DNA of 26,974 nt from Lentzea aerocolonigenes (GCF_000955955.1 NZ_JYJG01000359.1:1-26974); one strand, 5' to 3'. Shown: positions 16,183 to 24,876, numbered from the stretch's first letter. The notes: generated by a model from the letters alone, not told the origin. Numbers and translations: made by a program.

Positions 16183-17435
16183 CGGGGACGCTTCCTCTCG
16201 TAGCTGGGGTCGAACTTCTGCATGTAGCCCGTGTCGTCCCGCGCGGTGATCCCGCACCGGACGTAGTTCTCCGCCAAGCGCGCCAACGCATCCCGATCCA
16301 GCAACACACCAAGACCAGGCGTCACCGGCACCGGCACCGAACCATCCACAAAGGACAGCACGCCCGGCTCCACAACCTCGTCCTGAGCGTTCCACGGGTA
16401 GTGCGTGTCGCACGCGTAGTTCAGGTTCGGCGTTGCCGCGGCCAGATGCGTCATGGCAGCCAAGGAAATACCCAGGTGCGAGTTCGAGTGCATCGACAGC
16501 CCGATGCCGAACGTCTGGCAGATCATGCCCAGCTGACGCGACCGCTGCAGACCACCCCAGTAGTGGTGATCCGACAGCAACACCTGCACCGCGTCCTGCT
16601 CCACCGACGGCTTCAGGTGCTCGAACGCGACCACGCACATGTTGGTGGCCAACGGCATCGGCGCCTGGAGAGCCACCTCCGCCATCCCGGAGATCTCCGG
16701 CGTCGGGTCCTCCAGGTACTCCAGCACGCCGTCCAGCTCGGCCGCGACCTTCAGCGACGTCGCGGGAGACCAGGCAGCGTTCGGGTCGAGCCGCAGCGGG
16801 TGGTCCGGGAACGCCTCGCGCAACGCCCGGATCGCCTCGATCTCCTGCTCCGGCGGGAAGACACCGCCCTTGAGCTTGATCGACCCGAACCCGTACTCGG
16901 AAATCATCTTGGACGCCTGCGCCACGATCCCGGCGGGGTCGATCGCCTCGCCCCACTCGTCGGGCTCGGCGCCAGGATGCCCGTCCCACTTGTAGAACAG
17001 GTAAGCCGAGTACGGCACGGCCGCACGAACAGCCCCGCCCAGCAGGTCGTGCACCGGACGCCCCAGAGCCTTGCCCTGGATGTCCAGGCACGCCACCTCG
17101 AACGGCGAGTACACCCGGTCGACGGCGCTCTCCGCCGTGATCTTCCCGGTCAACCCGTGCTTGTCCGGCGCGGCCTTGCCACCGAGCAGAGCGGCGACCC
17201 GCGCGTGCATCTCGTTCAGGGCGAAGACGTCAAGGCCGATCAGGGAGTCCACAACGGACCGTGAGCGTTGCAGGTGCCCAAGGTCGCCGTAGGTCTCCCC
17301 CAGCCCCGAAATGCCCTCGTCGGTGTGCACCTCGACGATCGTGCGCAGCGCCCACGGCTCGTGCACGCCGGCCGCGTTCAGCAGCGGCGGGTCGCGAAAA
17401 GCGATCGGTGTCAGAACAATCTCGGTGATCTTCAC
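16176..17435 (-). CDS. gudD: Glucarate dehydratase (enolase superfamily)
   Basis: 419 residues. It dehydrates D-glucarate (and L-idarate in characterised enzymes) to 5-dehydro-4-deoxyglucarate, using Mg2+ in the cytoplasm. The glucarate-dehydratase catalytic set is recognisable: the KxK pair Lys187/Lys189 in SIKLKGG, metal ligands Asp217 (RLDPNAAW, with Asn219) and Glu242 (LEYLEDPT), Asn265 in LATNM, and the Asp289/His316 dyad in LLSDHHYWGG and SMHSNSH. The N-terminal capping domain is complete. GTG 17435 has GAGGGAG 8 nt upstream. It lies 13 nt after the dehydratase gene that uses its product and overlaps the next gene by a few bases. Activity on galactarate cannot be judged from sequence alone. 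Confidence 0.92.
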   Translation of the reverse strand: MKITEIVLTPIAFRDPPLLNAAGVHEPWALRTIVEVHTDEGISGLGETYGDLGHLQRSRSVVDSLIGLDVFALNEMHARVAALLGGKAAPDKHGLTGKITAESAVDRVYSPFEVACLDIQGKALGRPVHDLLGGAVRAAVPYSAYLFYKWDGHPGAEPDEWGEAIDPAGIVAQASKMISEYGFGSIKLKGGVFPPEQEIEAIRALREAFPDHPLRLDPNAAWSPATSLKVAAELDGVLEYLEDPTPEISGMAEVALQAPMPLATNMCVVAFEHLKPSVEQDAVQVLLSDHHYWGGLQRSRQLGMICQTFGIGLSMHSNSHLGISLAAMTHLAAATPNLNYACDTHYPWNAQDEVVEPGVLSFVDGSVPVPVTPGLGVLLDRDALARLAENYVRCGITARDDTGYMQKFDPSYERKRPRW

Positions 17436-17448
17436 AGCGAAAGCTCCC

Positions 17449-18360
17449 TCAGGCCAGCAGTGCCTTGCCCGCAGCGATGATCTTGTCCAACGCCGCCAGG
17501 TGCTCGTCCGAGGGGTCGATCAACGGCGGCCGCACGCCACCGACGTCGAGCCCGTTCGCGCGCACCGCGGCCTTCACCAGGGCGACGGCATAGCCGGGGA
17601 CCTTGTCGCGCAGCTCGACCAGCGGCTTGTAGAACTCGAACAGAAAGCGGTTCACCAGTGCGGTGTCGCCCGCCTGCACGGCGTTGTAGAAGCCCAGCGA
17701 GATCTCCGGCGCGAAGCAGAACACCGCGGACGAGTACAGCTCGACACCGATCCCCCGGTACGCGAGCTGCGTCATCTCCGCGGTCGGCAGGCCGTTGAAG
17801 AACTGGAACGGCTTGTTCACGGCCGCACGCACCGACAGCACGATCCGCTGCATCTGGTCGAGGTCGCCGATGCCGTCCTTGAAGCCCACCACGTTCGGGA
17901 TGCGCGCGACCTCGACGGCCGTGTCCGGCGTGAACCGCGCGTTGTTGCGCTGGTACACGATGATCGGCAGCTCGGTGGCACCCGCGACCTCGGTCACGTA
18001 CCGCACGAGTCCGGCGGCCGGGTTGGTCACGAGGTACGGCGGCAGCAGCAGGATGCCCTGCGCCCCAGCGCGTTCCGCCGCCTGCACGAACTGCTTGGTC
18101 GCCACGACCGAGCCGCCCGCACCGGCGAACACCGGCACCTTGCCCGCGGTCGCCTCGACCGCCACCGACACCGCGCGCTCGAACTCCTCCAGCCCCAGCG
18201 CGTGGAACTCGCCGGTGCCGCACGCGGCGAACACCGCGCCCGGGCCGGCGGAGACACCGTGCTTGACGTGCTCAGCCAGCACGTCGAACGCGATGTTCCC
18301 CTCGGTGTCGAACGGGGTCACCGGAAAGAACAGCACACCATCGAGTTGCATACCAGACAC
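17449..18360 (-). CDS. kdgD: 5-dehydro-4-deoxyglucarate dehydratase (DapA/DHDPS superfamily)
   Basis: 303 residues, a class I aldolase-type TIM barrel. It dehydrates and decarboxylates 5-dehydro-4-deoxy-D-glucarate to 2-oxoglutarate semialdehyde. The Schiff-base lysine is Lys161 in VVGFKDG, and the catalytic tyrosine is Tyr136 in IVYQRNNA, wording typical of this subfamily rather than dihydrodipicolinate synthase. The GTGE substrate-binding loop is at 48-51. The GTG start abuts the TGA of the permease gene (TGAGTG); an ATG three codons later is an alternative. It is the fourth gene of the leftward operon and directly precedes glucarate dehydratase, supporting the assignment. Confidence 0.92.
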   Translation of the reverse strand: MSGMQLDGVLFFPVTPFDTEGNIAFDVLAEHVKHGVSAGPGAVFAACGTGEFHALGLEEFERAVSVAVEATAGKVPVFAGAGGSVVATKQFVQAAERAGAQGILLLPPYLVTNPAAGLVRYVTEVAGATELPIIVYQRNNARFTPDTAVEVARIPNVVGFKDGIGDLDQMQRIVLSVRAAVNKPFQFFNGLPTAEMTQLAYRGIGVELYSSAVFCFAPEISLGFYNAVQAGDTALVNRFLFEFYKPLVELRDKVPGYAVALVKAAVRANGLDVGGVRPPLIDPSDEHLAALDKIIAAGKALLA

Positions 18361-19242
18361 TCATCCCTTGATCGCTCCGGTGGTGATCCCACGCAGGAAG
18401 GACTTCTGCAGCGACAGGTACACGACCAGGCTCGGTACCAGCGCCAGCAACGCTCCGGCCAGCACGATGCCCGTACCGACCATGTCGTCGGATCTGAGCG
18501 CGAGAAGTGCGACCGTGAGCGTGTAATCGGAGGGGTCAGCGGCGACGATCAGGGGGAGCAGGTACTGCTCCCAAATCATGTTGAAGCCGAACACGGCGAT
18601 GACGCCGAGCGCGGGCCTGCACAGCGGGAGGATGATCTGCGCGAACAGCCGCAGCTCACCGGCACCGTCCACTTTGGCCGCTTCCTCCAGTTCGGCGGGG
18701 ATCTCCCTCATGAACTCCGTCATGACGAAGATGGAGAAACCCCACGCCCCCAGGGGGAGGATGACGCCGAGCAGGGTGCCCTTGAGACTCACGTGCACCA
18801 GCGGTAGGTCTCCGATCACCAGCGACAGCGGGATCGCGATGACCTCCTCCGGCAACATCATCGTGGCAAGGATGACCAACAACGCGATGGCCTGACCGCG
18901 GAACTTCTTGCGCGCCAACGCGTAGGCGGCGAACACGCTCACCGCCAGCTGCAACAGCAGGGCACCCCCGGCGATGATCAGCGAGTTCGCCAGGTAGTGC
19001 CAGATCTTGTTCTCCGCCGCGACCTGGAAGTTGATCAGCGACGGGTTGTCCGGGATGACCGAGAGCTTGGTCGGGTCCGGGTTGTGGTCGAACGCGCCGG
19101 AGAAGATGACCAGCAGCGGGCCGCAGAAAAGGATTACAGCGAGGGCGCTCAGAAGAAACCTGATGCCCTTGCTGACCCACGCGTCCGATCGGGTGGACCA
19201 GCCGATGGCGCTGTCGAAGCGGCTGGAGTTGATGCTGCTCAT
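18361..19242 (-). CDS. Sugar ABC transporter permease, MalG type
   Basis: 293 residues with six predicted transmembrane segments, starting with GIRFLLSALAVILFCGPLLV. The cytoplasmic EAA loop that contacts the ATPase is present: EEAAKVDGAGELRLFAQIILPL. The large first periplasmic loop (FDHNPDPTKLSVIPDNPSL) is typical of CUT1 importers. ATG 19242 has a GGAGG ribosome-binding site and overlaps the preceding permease stop as ATGA. It pairs with the MalF-type permease and the binding lipoprotein to import an oligosaccharide or sugar acid. No ATPase gene is nearby; in actinobacteria CUT1 importers commonly share MsiK. Confidence 0.93.
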   Translation of the reverse strand: MSSINSSRFDSAIGWSTRSDAWVSKGIRFLLSALAVILFCGPLLVIFSGAFDHNPDPTKLSVIPDNPSLINFQVAAENKIWHYLANSLIIAGGALLLQLAVSVFAAYALARKKFRGQAIALLVILATMMLPEEVIAIPLSLVIGDLPLVHVSLKGTLLGVILPLGAWGFSIFVMTEFMREIPAELEEAAKVDGAGELRLFAQIILPLCRPALGVIAVFGFNMIWEQYLLPLIVAADPSDYTLTVALLALRSDDMVGTGIVLAGALLALVPSLVVYLSLQKSFLRGITTGAIKG

Positions 19243-20210
19243 CGCGCCTCCTTCTTCCGGCGGTACCACTGCACGCTGACCGTCATGACCAAGGTAACGA
19301 GGAACAACACCACGGAGCCAGCCGATGCGAGACCGGCCTCGGACTGCTCGAACGCCGTTGTGTACACGCGCGTCATCCAGACGTCGGTCGAGCCGGCCGG
19401 ACCACCGCCGGTCAGCACGTAGACCTCGGTGAACACGCGCAGGCCGCGAATCGCCGCCAGCGTCAGCAGAATCGTGATCACGGGACGCAACGCCGGCAGC
19501 GTGACGTTCCAGATCCGTTGCGGCGTCGAGGCTCCGTCGATCGCGGCGGCCTCGTACTGCTGGCGGTCGATGCCGGCGAGCCCGGCGAGGATCAGCACCA
19601 TGTCGTACGGCGCGTGCTTCCAGATGCCGACGAACATGACCGACACCAGCGACGTGTCCGGGTTGCTGATGTACTCCCACGGCCCCAGACCGACCCACGA
19701 GATGAGGTCGTTCAGAAAGCCTTCCGGCGCCGGGTAGAAGAACAGGCGCCAGATCTCGCCGATGACCGCGGTCGCCGCGACCACCGGCAGGAACACCGCG
19801 GACCGGACGAACCACAGCGACTTGGCGTGGCCTTCCAGCAGCAGTGCCAGGAAAAAGCCGATGAGCATCGCACCGAGCGTCTGCCCACCGGCCAGGACCA
19901 GCGTGTGCCAGGACGCCGTCAGGAACTTCTCGTCCTGCAGGATCGTGGCGTAGTTCTTGAAGCCGACGAAGATGTCGCCGAGGAAGGGCCGGACCTCGAA
20001 GAGCGAGAGCCGGATCCCTTCCGCCATCGGGATGAACTTGAAGACCAGGAAGATCACTGCGGCGGGAAGCAGGAACAGCCACGGGACGAAGGTGGCTCCC
20101 GTGAGGCGACGCCGGCGGCGCCGCCTCACGGGGTGGGTTTCGACGGCACCGCCGCCACTAGCCGTCGAGCCCACGTCTTGGGTGTCGCTGACCGAGTGAA
20201 CTGCGGTCAC
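19239..20210 (-). CDS. Sugar ABC transporter permease, MalF type
   Basis: 323 residues. A cytoplasmic N-terminus with a run of seven arginines (29-35) leads into six transmembrane segments, from FVPWLFLLPAAVIFLVFKFI to GSVVLFLVTLVMTVSVQW. The EAA loop is YEAAAIDGASTPQRIWNVTLP. It should form the translocation pore with the MalG-type subunit. GTG 20210 overlaps the TGA of the binding-protein gene (GTGA), so translation is coupled. The substrate is inferred from the locus to be a uronate or uronate-containing oligosaccharide. Confidence 0.93.
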   Translation of the reverse strand: MTAVHSVSDTQDVGSTASGGGAVETHPVRRRRRRRLTGATFVPWLFLLPAAVIFLVFKFIPMAEGIRLSLFEVRPFLGDIFVGFKNYATILQDEKFLTASWHTLVLAGGQTLGAMLIGFFLALLLEGHAKSLWFVRSAVFLPVVAATAVIGEIWRLFFYPAPEGFLNDLISWVGLGPWEYISNPDTSLVSVMFVGIWKHAPYDMVLILAGLAGIDRQQYEAAAIDGASTPQRIWNVTLPALRPVITILLTLAAIRGLRVFTEVYVLTGGGPAGSTDVWMTRVYTTAFEQSEAGLASAGSVVLFLVTLVMTVSVQWYRRKKEAR

Positions 20211-21523
20211 TGCGACGCCTTCTGGTTTTCGAGTTCCTTCTTCAGCGCCTCCGCCAGCGTCTTCAGCTCAGCCGACGAGTCGGCAGGGCACTTGGCGAAG
20301 ATCGAGTTCAGGGTCTCCGAGGTCTTCTGCCGGAAGGGCGTGAAGTTCGGAACGCTGGGGAACGGCCGCGCCTCGCTCTTGTACACGCCCGCCACGGTCG
20401 CCCACCGCGGGTCGTTGTACGTCGCGTTGACGTCGACGTTCTTGTTGACGGGCAGGCGGACCACCGGCTGCGGGTCGCCCTTCATGCCGGCCTGCTGCGC
20501 CTCGGGCGTGATCAGGTACTCGGCGAGCTTCTTCTGGTCGCCGGTCTTCGCGGAGCCGGCCATCAGGTAGATGTCCTCGCCCTCGCCCAGGACCGTGGCA
20601 CCGGCCGGGCCGCGCGGAGACGCGATGACCTCGTACTTGTCCTTGCCGACCGACTTGTCGAAGCGGCCGATCATGTACGGGCCGGTGAGGTAGATGCCGC
20701 TCTTGCCCGACTCGAACAGCGGGTGCGCGTCGTTCGTGCTCAGCGTCAGCGAGCCCGGCTGCATGACCTTGTCCTCGCAGAAGAGCTTGCGCAGGCGCTC
20801 GACCGCCTTGGTCGACTCGGGTGAGTCGATGCCGACGGAGAACTTGCCGCCACCCTCTTGTTCCAGGATGTCGCCGCCGCCCTGCCAGATGTAGCTGGCC
20901 GCCCACCACGCGAGGTAGCCGCGGTCGACCGTGCCGGGGACGAGCATGCCGTAGGTGTCGTTCTGCCCGTTGCCGTCCGGGTCGTTCTTGGTGAACGCGC
21001 GGGCCAGGTCGTCGAGCTCGTCCCACGTCGTCGGGATCGGCTTGCCGAGCTTCTCGCGCCAGTCCTTGCGGATCAGCGTGACCATCGCCTGCGTGGAATA
21101 CGGAATACCGTAGTACTTGTCGTCCGCGCCCTTGCCGTTGTTCCAGGCCCGGTCGACGATGTCGCCGCCGCCCGCGATGTCCTCGCGCTTGATCTCGGTC
21201 GTCCAGCCCTGCTTGACGAAGTTGCCGAGCGAACCGGTGTCCGTGATGACGACGTCGGGGAGGTCCTTCGACGCGGCGCGCTGCTGCACCTGCTTGTCGA
21301 AGTCGTTGAAGATCGGCTTGTAGTCGACCTTGACGCCGGTGGAGTCCGTGAACGACTTGAAAATCTTCTCGTAGACCTTTGCCGTTGCCTCCGTCGAGCG
21401 GGTCCACACCTCGAGGGGCTTGTTCGGGTCCTTGGTCGACGCGGGCGCGTTCGAACTTCCACAACCTGCAAGCAGCGCCGCCACGCTGAGTGTGGCGAGT
21501 GTTGCGGCAGTTCTGCGTCGCAT
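20207..21523 (-). CDS. Extracellular solute-binding lipoprotein of a sugar ABC importer
   Basis: 438 residues. The signal peptide MRRRTAATLATLSVAALLAGC has a lipobox LAGC with lipidated Cys21. The mature part is a CUT1-type (family 1) binding protein: LEVWTRSTEATAKVYEKIF, the RKDWREKLG hinge region, GIYLTGPYMIG, and LAEYLITPEAQQAG near the end. A Ca-binding-like loop DPDGNGQND lies at 181-189. It delivers ligand to the two downstream permeases. ATG 21523 has AAGGG 8 nt upstream. It is the first gene of the leftward operon, behind a good housekeeping promoter and candidate IclR operators. Ligand identity is inferred from the catabolic genes only. Confidence 0.93.
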   Translation of the reverse strand: MRRRTAATLATLSVAALLAGCGSSNAPASTKDPNKPLEVWTRSTEATAKVYEKIFKSFTDSTGVKVDYKPIFNDFDKQVQQRAASKDLPDVVITDTGSLGNFVKQGWTTEIKREDIAGGGDIVDRAWNNGKGADDKYYGIPYSTQAMVTLIRKDWREKLGKPIPTTWDELDDLARAFTKNDPDGNGQNDTYGMLVPGTVDRGYLAWWAASYIWQGGGDILEQEGGGKFSVGIDSPESTKAVERLRKLFCEDKVMQPGSLTLSTNDAHPLFESGKSGIYLTGPYMIGRFDKSVGKDKYEVIASPRGPAGATVLGEGEDIYLMAGSAKTGDQKKLAEYLITPEAQQAGMKGDPQPVVRLPVNKNVDVNATYNDPRWATVAGVYKSEARPFPSVPNFTPFRQKTSETLNSIFAKCPADSSAELKTLAEALKKELENQKASQ

Positions 21524-21540
21524 CGTCGGAGCCCTTCATT

Positions 21541-21578
21541 TTCACGTATGTGAACCGGGGTCGTACTTGTGAACCTGG
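21541..21578. promoter_or_regulatory. Candidate operator: inverted and direct repeats in the leftward leader
   Basis: TTCAC-GTAT-GTGAA (21541-21554) is a perfect inverted repeat. TGTGAACCGGG (from 21549) recurs as TGTGAACCTGG (21568-21578), about two helical turns away. Both lie just downstream of the predicted leftward start point, where a bound repressor would block transcription. Confidence 0.5.
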
Positions 21579-21584
21579 TGCAGG

Positions 21585-21614
21585 ACTGTAAGAATCAGCA
21601 CAGCAACGTGTCAA
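21585..21614 (-). promoter_or_regulatory. Housekeeping-type promoter of the leftward transport/catabolic operon
   Basis: On the minus strand TTGACA (21614-21609) is followed after 18 nt by TACAGT (21590-21585). The -35 box is a perfect consensus match. The predicted start lies near 21578, giving a leader of about 55 nt to the binding-protein gene. Confidence 0.65.
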
Positions 21615-21621
21615 GGGCGTG

Positions 21622-21640
21622 TTGCGAACAGGTTCCGCAA
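21622..21640. promoter_or_regulatory. Candidate IclR operator at the divergent start region
   Basis: TTGCGAACAGGTTCCGCAA: TTGCG(G)AAC half-sites face each other with a single-base indel. It lies beside the leftward -35 box and overlaps the most upstream possible IclR start, a good place for a regulator to control both operons. Confidence 0.45.
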
Positions 21641-21660
21641 GGATGAGCACTGGAGGCCAG

Positions 21661-22449
21661 GTGGCGTCGCCGATCGACAAGGGCACTGCTCGTCCAGGTG
21701 CGGTCAAGTCCGCCGACCGCACAGTTGAGCTGCTCGAAGTGCTCTCCGCGTCGGACCGCAGGCTGACGCTCACGGAGCTCCATCGCGAGCTCAGCTACCC
21801 CAAGTCGAGCCTCTACATGCTGCTGCAGACGCTGGTTGCGCGCGGCTGGGTGGAGGTCGACTCCGACCGCGGCACGTACGGCATCGGCGTGCGCGCACTG
21901 CTCGTCGGTACGTCCTATCTGGACCACGACCCGGTGGTGCGCGCGGCGATCCGCGTGATGGAGCAGGTGCGGCAGGACATCAACGAGACCGTCCACCTTG
22001 CCCGTTTGGACGGCGCGGACGTCGTCTACCTGGCGAGCCGCGAGTCCGAGCACCACCTGCGCGTCGTCTCGCGCGTCGGCCGCCGGTTGCCCGCGCACTC
22101 GACGTCGCTGGGCAAGGCCGTGCTCTCGACGCGCACGCCGGAGGAGGTCGACCTGATCCTGCCCGCCGAGCTCGCTCCGCTGACCCCGAACACCGTGATC
22201 GATCGGGCGGCACTGCACGAGCAGCTCGCCGGCTTCCGAAATGTCGGTTATGCCCACGAACGCGAGGAAAACACCCCTGGACTGGGCTGTTTCGCCGTGG
22301 CGTTGCCGTACCGGAACCCCGTTCTGGACGCTATGAGTTGCTCGGTCCCACTGGGCAGACTGGACCCCGAGCACGAGCGGCAGGTCGTCTCCGCTCTGCT
22401 GGACGCTGCCCGAACGATCACCGAGCTTCTCCGCCAGTTCGGTAGGTGA
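21661..22449 (+). CDS. IclR-family transcriptional regulator of the uronate locus
   Basis: 262 residues. The N-terminal winged helix-turn-helix covers SADRTVELLEVLSAS, LTLTELHRELSYPKSSLYMLL and the wing RGTYGIGVRAL. The C-terminal IclR effector domain includes DINETVHLARLDGADVVYLA, LPAHSTSLGKAVLS and GCFAVALPYR. It lies between two divergent operons of one pathway, so it most likely controls both, released or activated by a pathway sugar acid; the ligand is not known. GTG 21661 is chosen because GGAGG (21652-21656) lies 4 nt upstream; ATG 21643 is in frame but has no site. The stop is followed by uronate dehydrogenase 44 bp later. Confidence 0.9.
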   Translation: MASPIDKGTARPGAVKSADRTVELLEVLSASDRRLTLTELHRELSYPKSSLYMLLQTLVARGWVEVDSDRGTYGIGVRALLVGTSYLDHDPVVRAAIRVMEQVRQDINETVHLARLDGADVVYLASRESEHHLRVVSRVGRRLPAHSTSLGKAVLSTRTPEEVDLILPAELAPLTPNTVIDRAALHEQLAGFRNVGYAHEREENTPGLGCFAVALPYRNPVLDAMSCSVPLGRLDPEHERQVVSALLDAARTITELLRQFGR

Positions 22450-22493
22450 AAAGGTTTACTGAAACATCTGCACACGACGGAGGGGTCCATCCC

Positions 22494-23321
22494 GTGACCG
22501 CACGCATCCTGATCACCGGCGCCGGTGGCGGGGTGGGAACGCTCATGCGTTCTCGCCTCGCGGCGGACGGCCGTGTCCTGCGGCTGCTGGACATCGCGGA
22601 GCTACCCGCGGCCGCTGACGGCGAGAACGTCGAGATCGTCCAGGCCTCGGTGACCGACATGGCCGCGATGGAGGCGGCGATGAAGGACGTCGACGCCGTG
22701 ATCCACCTCGGCGGCCACAGCCTGGAAGAGGCGTGGGACAAGATTCTCTCCGTCAACATCGACGGCACGCACACGCTGCTCGAAGCCGCCCGGCGCACTG
22801 GGGTTCGCCGGGTCGTTCTGGCCAGCTCGAACCACGCCGTCGGCTATGTCGAGCGGGCCAACGGCGAGGCGGGTGATTACCTCTTCCCGCGCCCGGACAC
22901 CTATTACGGTGTGTCCAAGGTGGCGCTGGAGGCGTTGGGGTCGCTCTACGCCGACCGCTACGGCATGGACGTGATCGCTGTGCGCATCGGTTCGTGCTTC
23001 GAGAAGCCGCGCGACGTGCGGATGCTGTCGACGTGGATGTCGCCGGACGACGGTGCGCGCCTGTTCGAGGCGTGCCTTTCCGTCGCGTCACCGGGATTCC
23101 GGATCGTGTGGGGCGTTTCGGACAACAAGCGCGGCTGGTTCTCGCTGGACGAGGCCCGCGCGATCGGTTACGAGCCGCAGGACAACTCCGAGGAGTACGC
23201 GGCCGCCGTGTTGGAGCAGCACGGCGGTGAGCTCGACCCCTCGTCGTACGCGGCGAAGTACGTGGGCGGCGCCTGGTGCGGCCCCGATTTCGACACGGCA
23301 GTCAAGGAGGCAGGGCGTTGA
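22494..23321 (+). CDS. udh: NAD-dependent uronate dehydrogenase
   Basis: 275 residues of the extended short-chain dehydrogenase family. It oxidises D-glucuronate and/or D-galacturonate to the aldarolactone, which opens to the aldarate. The Rossmann motif is TGAGGGVG (8-15), and the catalytic Ser/Tyr/Lys set lies in LASSNHAVGY, Tyr138 and Lys142 (YGVSK). HLGGHSLE, RIGSCFEKPRDVRMLSTWMS and the late SDNKRGWF segment are typical of bacterial uronate dehydrogenases and separate it from sugar-nucleotide epimerases. GTG 22494 has GGAGGGG 8 nt upstream; an earlier in-frame GTG overlapping the IclR stop has no such site. It overlaps the aldehyde dehydrogenase start (TTGA). Confidence 0.9.
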   Translation: MTARILITGAGGGVGTLMRSRLAADGRVLRLLDIAELPAAADGENVEIVQASVTDMAAMEAAMKDVDAVIHLGGHSLEEAWDKILSVNIDGTHTLLEAARRTGVRRVVLASSNHAVGYVERANGEAGDYLFPRPDTYYGVSKVALEALGSLYADRYGMDVIAVRIGSCFEKPRDVRMLSTWMSPDDGARLFEACLSVASPGFRIVWGVSDNKRGWFSLDEARAIGYEPQDNSEEYAAAVLEQHGGELDPSSYAAKYVGGAWCGPDFDTAVKEAGR

Positions 23322-24820
23322 GCCACGTCGTGCAGGGATACAACCCGCGCACCGGTGAGCCGTTCGGCGAGCCGGTTGCGAAGACCCCCGACAGCGAGGT
23401 GGACCGGATCGCCTCGGCTGCGGCTACTGCGTTCCCGGCGTGGTCGGTCGAGCCGGCAGCGGATCGCGCTGTCGTGCTGGAGAAGGTCGCGGACGCGCTG
23501 GACGCGGAGTCGGACCTGTTGGTCGCCACGGCCGACGGCGAGACGGCGCTGGGTGTGCCGCGGCTGACGACCGAGCTGAAGCGCACGACGAACCAGCTGC
23601 GGTTGTTCGCGGAGGTGTTGCGGGAGGGCAGTTACGTCGAGGCCACTTTGGACTCGGCGAACCCGGACATCATTCCGCCGCGCCCGGTGCTGCGCCGGGT
23701 TCTCCGTCCACTGGGGACGGTCGCGGTGTTCTCCGCGTCGAACTTCCCGTTCGCGTTCTCGGTGGCCGGTGGTGACACGGCTTCCGCTCTCGCGTCCGGA
23801 TGTTCCGTTGTGGTGAAGGCACATTCGGCGCACCCGTCGACGTCGCGCGAGACCGCGCGAGTTGTTCTGGACGCGTTGCGGGATGCCGGTGCTCCTGAGG
23901 GTGTCTTCGGCATCGTGTACGGCACCGAGTCCGGTGTCGCGCTGGTGAAGCACCCGGCGGTGCGCGCGGTCGGCTTCACCGGGTCGACCGGTGGCGGGCG
24001 GGCGTTGTTCGACCTGGCCCAGGGCCGGCCGGACCCGATCCCGTTCTACGGCGAGCTCGGCAGCGTGAACCCGACGGTGATCCTGCCGGGTGCGGCCACG
24101 CCGGACATCGCGGCTGGTTTCGCCGCGTCGTTGACGATGGGTGTCGGGCAGTTCTGCACGAACCCCGGTCTGGTGTTCGCGCCGGAGTCGATCGTGCCGG
24201 CACTGGGTGAGGCCGTCGCGGCGACGTCTGGTGGCGCGATGCTGAACGAGCGGATGTGCGACTCCTACAAGGCGGGCACGGACGCGCTGGCCGCGTCGGA
24301 CCTCGCTTCGGTGGTGTCCTCCGGCGTGCGCCCCGACGAGGCGTGGGCCGTGGCGCCGCTGCTGTTCTCGACGTCGGTGAAGGTGTTCGAGGAGAACCTC
24401 GAGAAGCTGACCGAGGAGCACTTCGGCCCGGCCGCGCTGGTCGTGACGTACTCGGAGCCGTCGGAGCTGCACTCGGTGCTGGCGAAGCTGCCGGGCACGC
24501 TGACGGGCACCGTGCACGCGGCCGAGTCGGACCACGCGGAAGCCGGTGCGGTGGCGGAGATCCTGCGGCACGTCGCGGGTCGCATCATCTTCAACGCCTG
24601 GCCGACGGGTGTCGCGGTGGCGTGGGGTCAGCACCACGGCGGGCCGTGGCCGTCGACGACGAACCCGCTGCACACGTCCGTTGGCGCGACGTCGATCCGG
24701 CGGTGGATCGCGCCGGTGACGTACCAGTCGTGGCCGGACGCGTTGCTGCCTGCCGAGCTGCAGGACGCGAACCCGCTGGGCATTCCGCGCCGGGTGGACG
24801 GTGTGCTCGTGGTCGACTGA
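23318..24820 (+). CDS. 2-oxoglutarate-semialdehyde dehydrogenase (ALDH superfamily)
   Basis: 500 residues. It oxidises 2-oxoglutarate semialdehyde to 2-oxoglutarate with NAD(P)+, the last step of the uronate route. ALDH residues: Asn142 in SASNFPFAFS, Lys168 in VVVKAHSAHP, the FTGSTGGG cofactor turn (220-227), Glu246 in YGELGSVNP and nucleophile Cys280 in GQFCTNPG. ELGSVNP and GQFCTNPG are the wording of the KGSADH subgroup. The start is TTG 23318, 7 nt after a perfect AAGGAGG and overlapping the udh stop as TTGA; a rare start codon but clearly supported. A strong intrinsic terminator follows. Assignment to the semialdehyde rests on both motifs and neighbours. Confidence 0.92.
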   Translation: MSHVVQGYNPRTGEPFGEPVAKTPDSEVDRIASAAATAFPAWSVEPAADRAVVLEKVADALDAESDLLVATADGETALGVPRLTTELKRTTNQLRLFAEVLREGSYVEATLDSANPDIIPPRPVLRRVLRPLGTVAVFSASNFPFAFSVAGGDTASALASGCSVVVKAHSAHPSTSRETARVVLDALRDAGAPEGVFGIVYGTESGVALVKHPAVRAVGFTGSTGGGRALFDLAQGRPDPIPFYGELGSVNPTVILPGAATPDIAAGFAASLTMGVGQFCTNPGLVFAPESIVPALGEAVAATSGGAMLNERMCDSYKAGTDALAASDLASVVSSGVRPDEAWAVAPLLFSTSVKVFEENLEKLTEEHFGPAALVVTYSEPSELHSVLAKLPGTLTGTVHAAESDHAEAGAVAEILRHVAGRIIFNAWPTGVAVAWGQHHGGPWPSTTNPLHTSVGATSIRRWIAPVTYQSWPDALLPAELQDANPLGIPRRVDGVLVVD

Positions 24821-24831
24821 TCGGTTTGCGG

Positions 24832-24870
24832 GCGGGGCTGCTGACGTGACGTCGGCGGCCCCGCTTTTTT
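24832..24870 (+). terminator. Strong intrinsic terminator of the udh-ALDH operon
   Basis: GCGGGGCTGCTGACG (24832-24846) and CGTCGGCGGCCCCGC (24850-24864) pair over 15 bp with two T-G wobbles around a TGA loop, followed by six T. It is the clearest Rho-independent terminator in the window. Confidence 0.92.
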
Positions 24871-24876
24871 GCGCGC

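Noticed and set aside
16183..17091. N-terminal extension of the operon-end protein through the glucarate dehydratase gene
   Set aside because: It lies in another frame of gudD and is composition-driven. The GTG at 16182 has a ribosome-binding site and the conserved-looking sequence starts there.
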